A DNA stretch of 64,000 bases, from the NCBI GenBank assembly GCA_051294375.1, contig CM119267.1, positions 20,963,755 to 21,027,754 on the forward strand, in the 5' to 3' direction. The notes beneath the pieces are model-generated. The model saw only the letters and a list, made by a program, of their open reading frames with translations. It had not been told where the DNA came from and did no database searches. Made by a program: the position numbers and the translations under genes. The stretch is from Paraspadella gotoi (Eukaryota; Chaetognatha). Shown here in pieces: positions 62,648-64,000 of the stretch; within the stretch, counting starts at the first letter, position 1; each line of letters opens with the position of its first letter.

Positions 62648-63019
62648 AAAAAATAATAAAAAAGAACAAAAACGAAACAAAAAACAAAAACAAAAAAACA
62701 AAAAGGAAAACTACTTCTCAACAAAATCGAAACAATACTCCGCCGCGATTGTCGCCGACCATTTTTAATTCAAACCATTTTTTTTTAAATTAATTTTTTA
62801 TTAAATCGTTTTTTTGGCCCAACCTCCTTTTTTTTTTTTTTTTTTTTTCTCTCAAATTCTCATCGAATTCGAATCGTTTTTTTTTTGCCAATACAACTCT
62901 CAAAACGAATATTTTTTAAATTCAATCATTTTTACTAAAAGCGAATCATACCCCTCTTTTTTTCAAAGGGCAAATTATTTTTTTTTTCAAGTGAAATAAT
63001 TTTTTTTTCTTTCATCTAA

Positions 63020-64000
63020 ATGCCGACCCGTTGTCATATCACCCAAGTGTCACCGCCTCCAACGGCCCCGCCGACGAAGAAGAAACGACGATGCCGGTGA
63101 CCACGGCAACGCCTCCCCAATCCGAACAGCGCCGGCCGCGACGACGCATTCCACGACGCCGCCGCCCTCGACATCCCGCGACGGCCCCTCGAAATGGCCA
63201 AATCGAAAACTGTTTCAAATGGTAATTCGACATCAAATACCAAACCTCGCCGCGGTCACGGAAAGGACGAATCTCCTTCAGGCGGACGCAAGTACGCTTC
63301 ACAACAGGAGTTGCCCCCTTCAGTGGAGGACGAGCGCCCAGCGACGCCGCCCCTGTGGGCAACACCTCAACCTCCCCGTCAGCAGCGGCGACAAGACGAC
63401 GAAACCCAAAGCTGACGACCTTTGACCCACGACCTACATCGAGGAATGGCTAGACCAACACGGCCGTGGAATTTGGCTGCACTGGCGTCACTGAGCCGCG
63501 GAAAGAGGCGCAGATCCTCAGCGCCATTCCCATCTCCCGTCATCCGGCTAATTCCACACGGTCTTCGCATCGACGAAGGTCCCGACGCTCACCAAGAATT
63601 CCTGCGTTTCTTTCACCTGCAGAAGTCTATGGTGAAGATGCCAACAGGCGCGTCCGCAAAGGCGTTGAAGAGTGACGTCGCCTGAGAGCGTCAGCTTCCA
63701 TCTCAACACCTCTCCGCGCTCGACGCCGTCCTGGAAGGCCTCACCATCGAAACGTCAAGGCCGCACATCTTGGCCGCCGCCATCCCTCAAAGCGTCAATG
63801 ACGAGCAACGCCGTCAGGAAAGGACAAAAAGCCCGCCGACATTTGCCAAGGATGCCCGACGCCGAGTTCTTTCTCCTTCTGGACAACTCCGCAGCTCAGA
63901 CCGCAACTCTCCTCGGTGAACGCCGTCACCTCCATTGAGACTACAAGTGGACGAAGCCAACTGGAGCTTCCAGACACGAATCGACAAAGCGACGACGACA
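63020..64000 (+). pseudogene. GC-rich degenerate gag-like region
   Basis: After an AT-rich leader following the primer site, composition switches to GC-rich at 63020 and stays so to the window end. An ATG at 63020 opens a basic, Pro-rich frame that stops after 26 codons. Further open pieces lie in shifting frames, such as 63194-63415, which is rich in Pro, Gln and Arg, and a late segment with LDAVLEGLTIETSRPHILAA near 63720. Frame changes suggest frameshift decay or a noisy sequence. No protease, RT or zinc knuckle is visible, so gag is inferred only from position. Confidence 0.35.

Overview
The window looks like nuclear DNA of an invertebrate animal, from a draft assembly. It is AT-rich and gene-poor, with no operon-like packing of reading frames. 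It is saturated with (GA)n/(CT)n, (TCG)n, (GATA)n and other microsatellites, carries tRNA-derived SINE-like repeats, and is broken by 18 runs of N, six of them exactly 25 bases long. One clear protein-coding exon is present: a thrombospondin/COMP-type EGF exon with canonical splice sites on the minus strand at 58170-58387. TTAGGG-like interstitial repeats and the EGF type fit a non-arthropod invertebrate such as a mollusc or another spiralian, but the species cannot be fixed from this sequence.

Layout. 1-6300 is AT-rich with no recognisable gene. 6330-6612 is a degenerate GA/GATA tract. 6650-10850 holds a chain of GC-richer islands, some with open frames, which I cannot assign. 11375-12540 is a purine-rich strand with gaps. 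12826-16900 is microsatellites and unassigned AT-rich DNA. 16930-18068 is an inverted duplication around gaps. 18070-22550 is unassigned apart from small tandem repeats and one copy of a dispersed repeat at 20772. 22556-25050 is a field of related repeats built on (CT)n. 25200-29150 is strongly strand-asymmetric C/T-rich or purine-rich DNA with large gaps. 29148-36690 is microsatellites plus GC-rich islands. 36690-37975 is a second inverted duplication that splits a copy of the dispersed repeat. 38903-39066 is a candidate last exon encoding a proline-rich C-terminus. 39320-42900 and 51285-53455 are diverged direct copies of one another. 43750-48500 holds TCG and GA arrays, SINE fragments and dispersed-repeat copies. 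53816-54104 holds spaced nuclear-receptor-like half-sites. 54911-62371 is a large inverted repeat (arms about 1.8 kb, loop about 3.8 kb) that contains the EGF exon. 62390-64000 looks like the 5' end of a decayed LTR retrotransposon, with a tRNA-Trp-type primer binding site.

How the parts relate. The only gene evidence is isolated exons, so no pathway can be built. The dominant biology is repeat turnover: SSR expansion, at least two SINE-like families, one uncharacterised dispersed repeat with six partial copies, an LTR element, and three inverted duplications. Several of the inverted or duplicated structures abut N gaps, so assembly error must be excluded before any biological reading. I found no convincing new biological system. 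The best leads are the large inverted repeat, the dispersed repeat family, the 10-bp-phased TGACCC array and the proline-rich exon.
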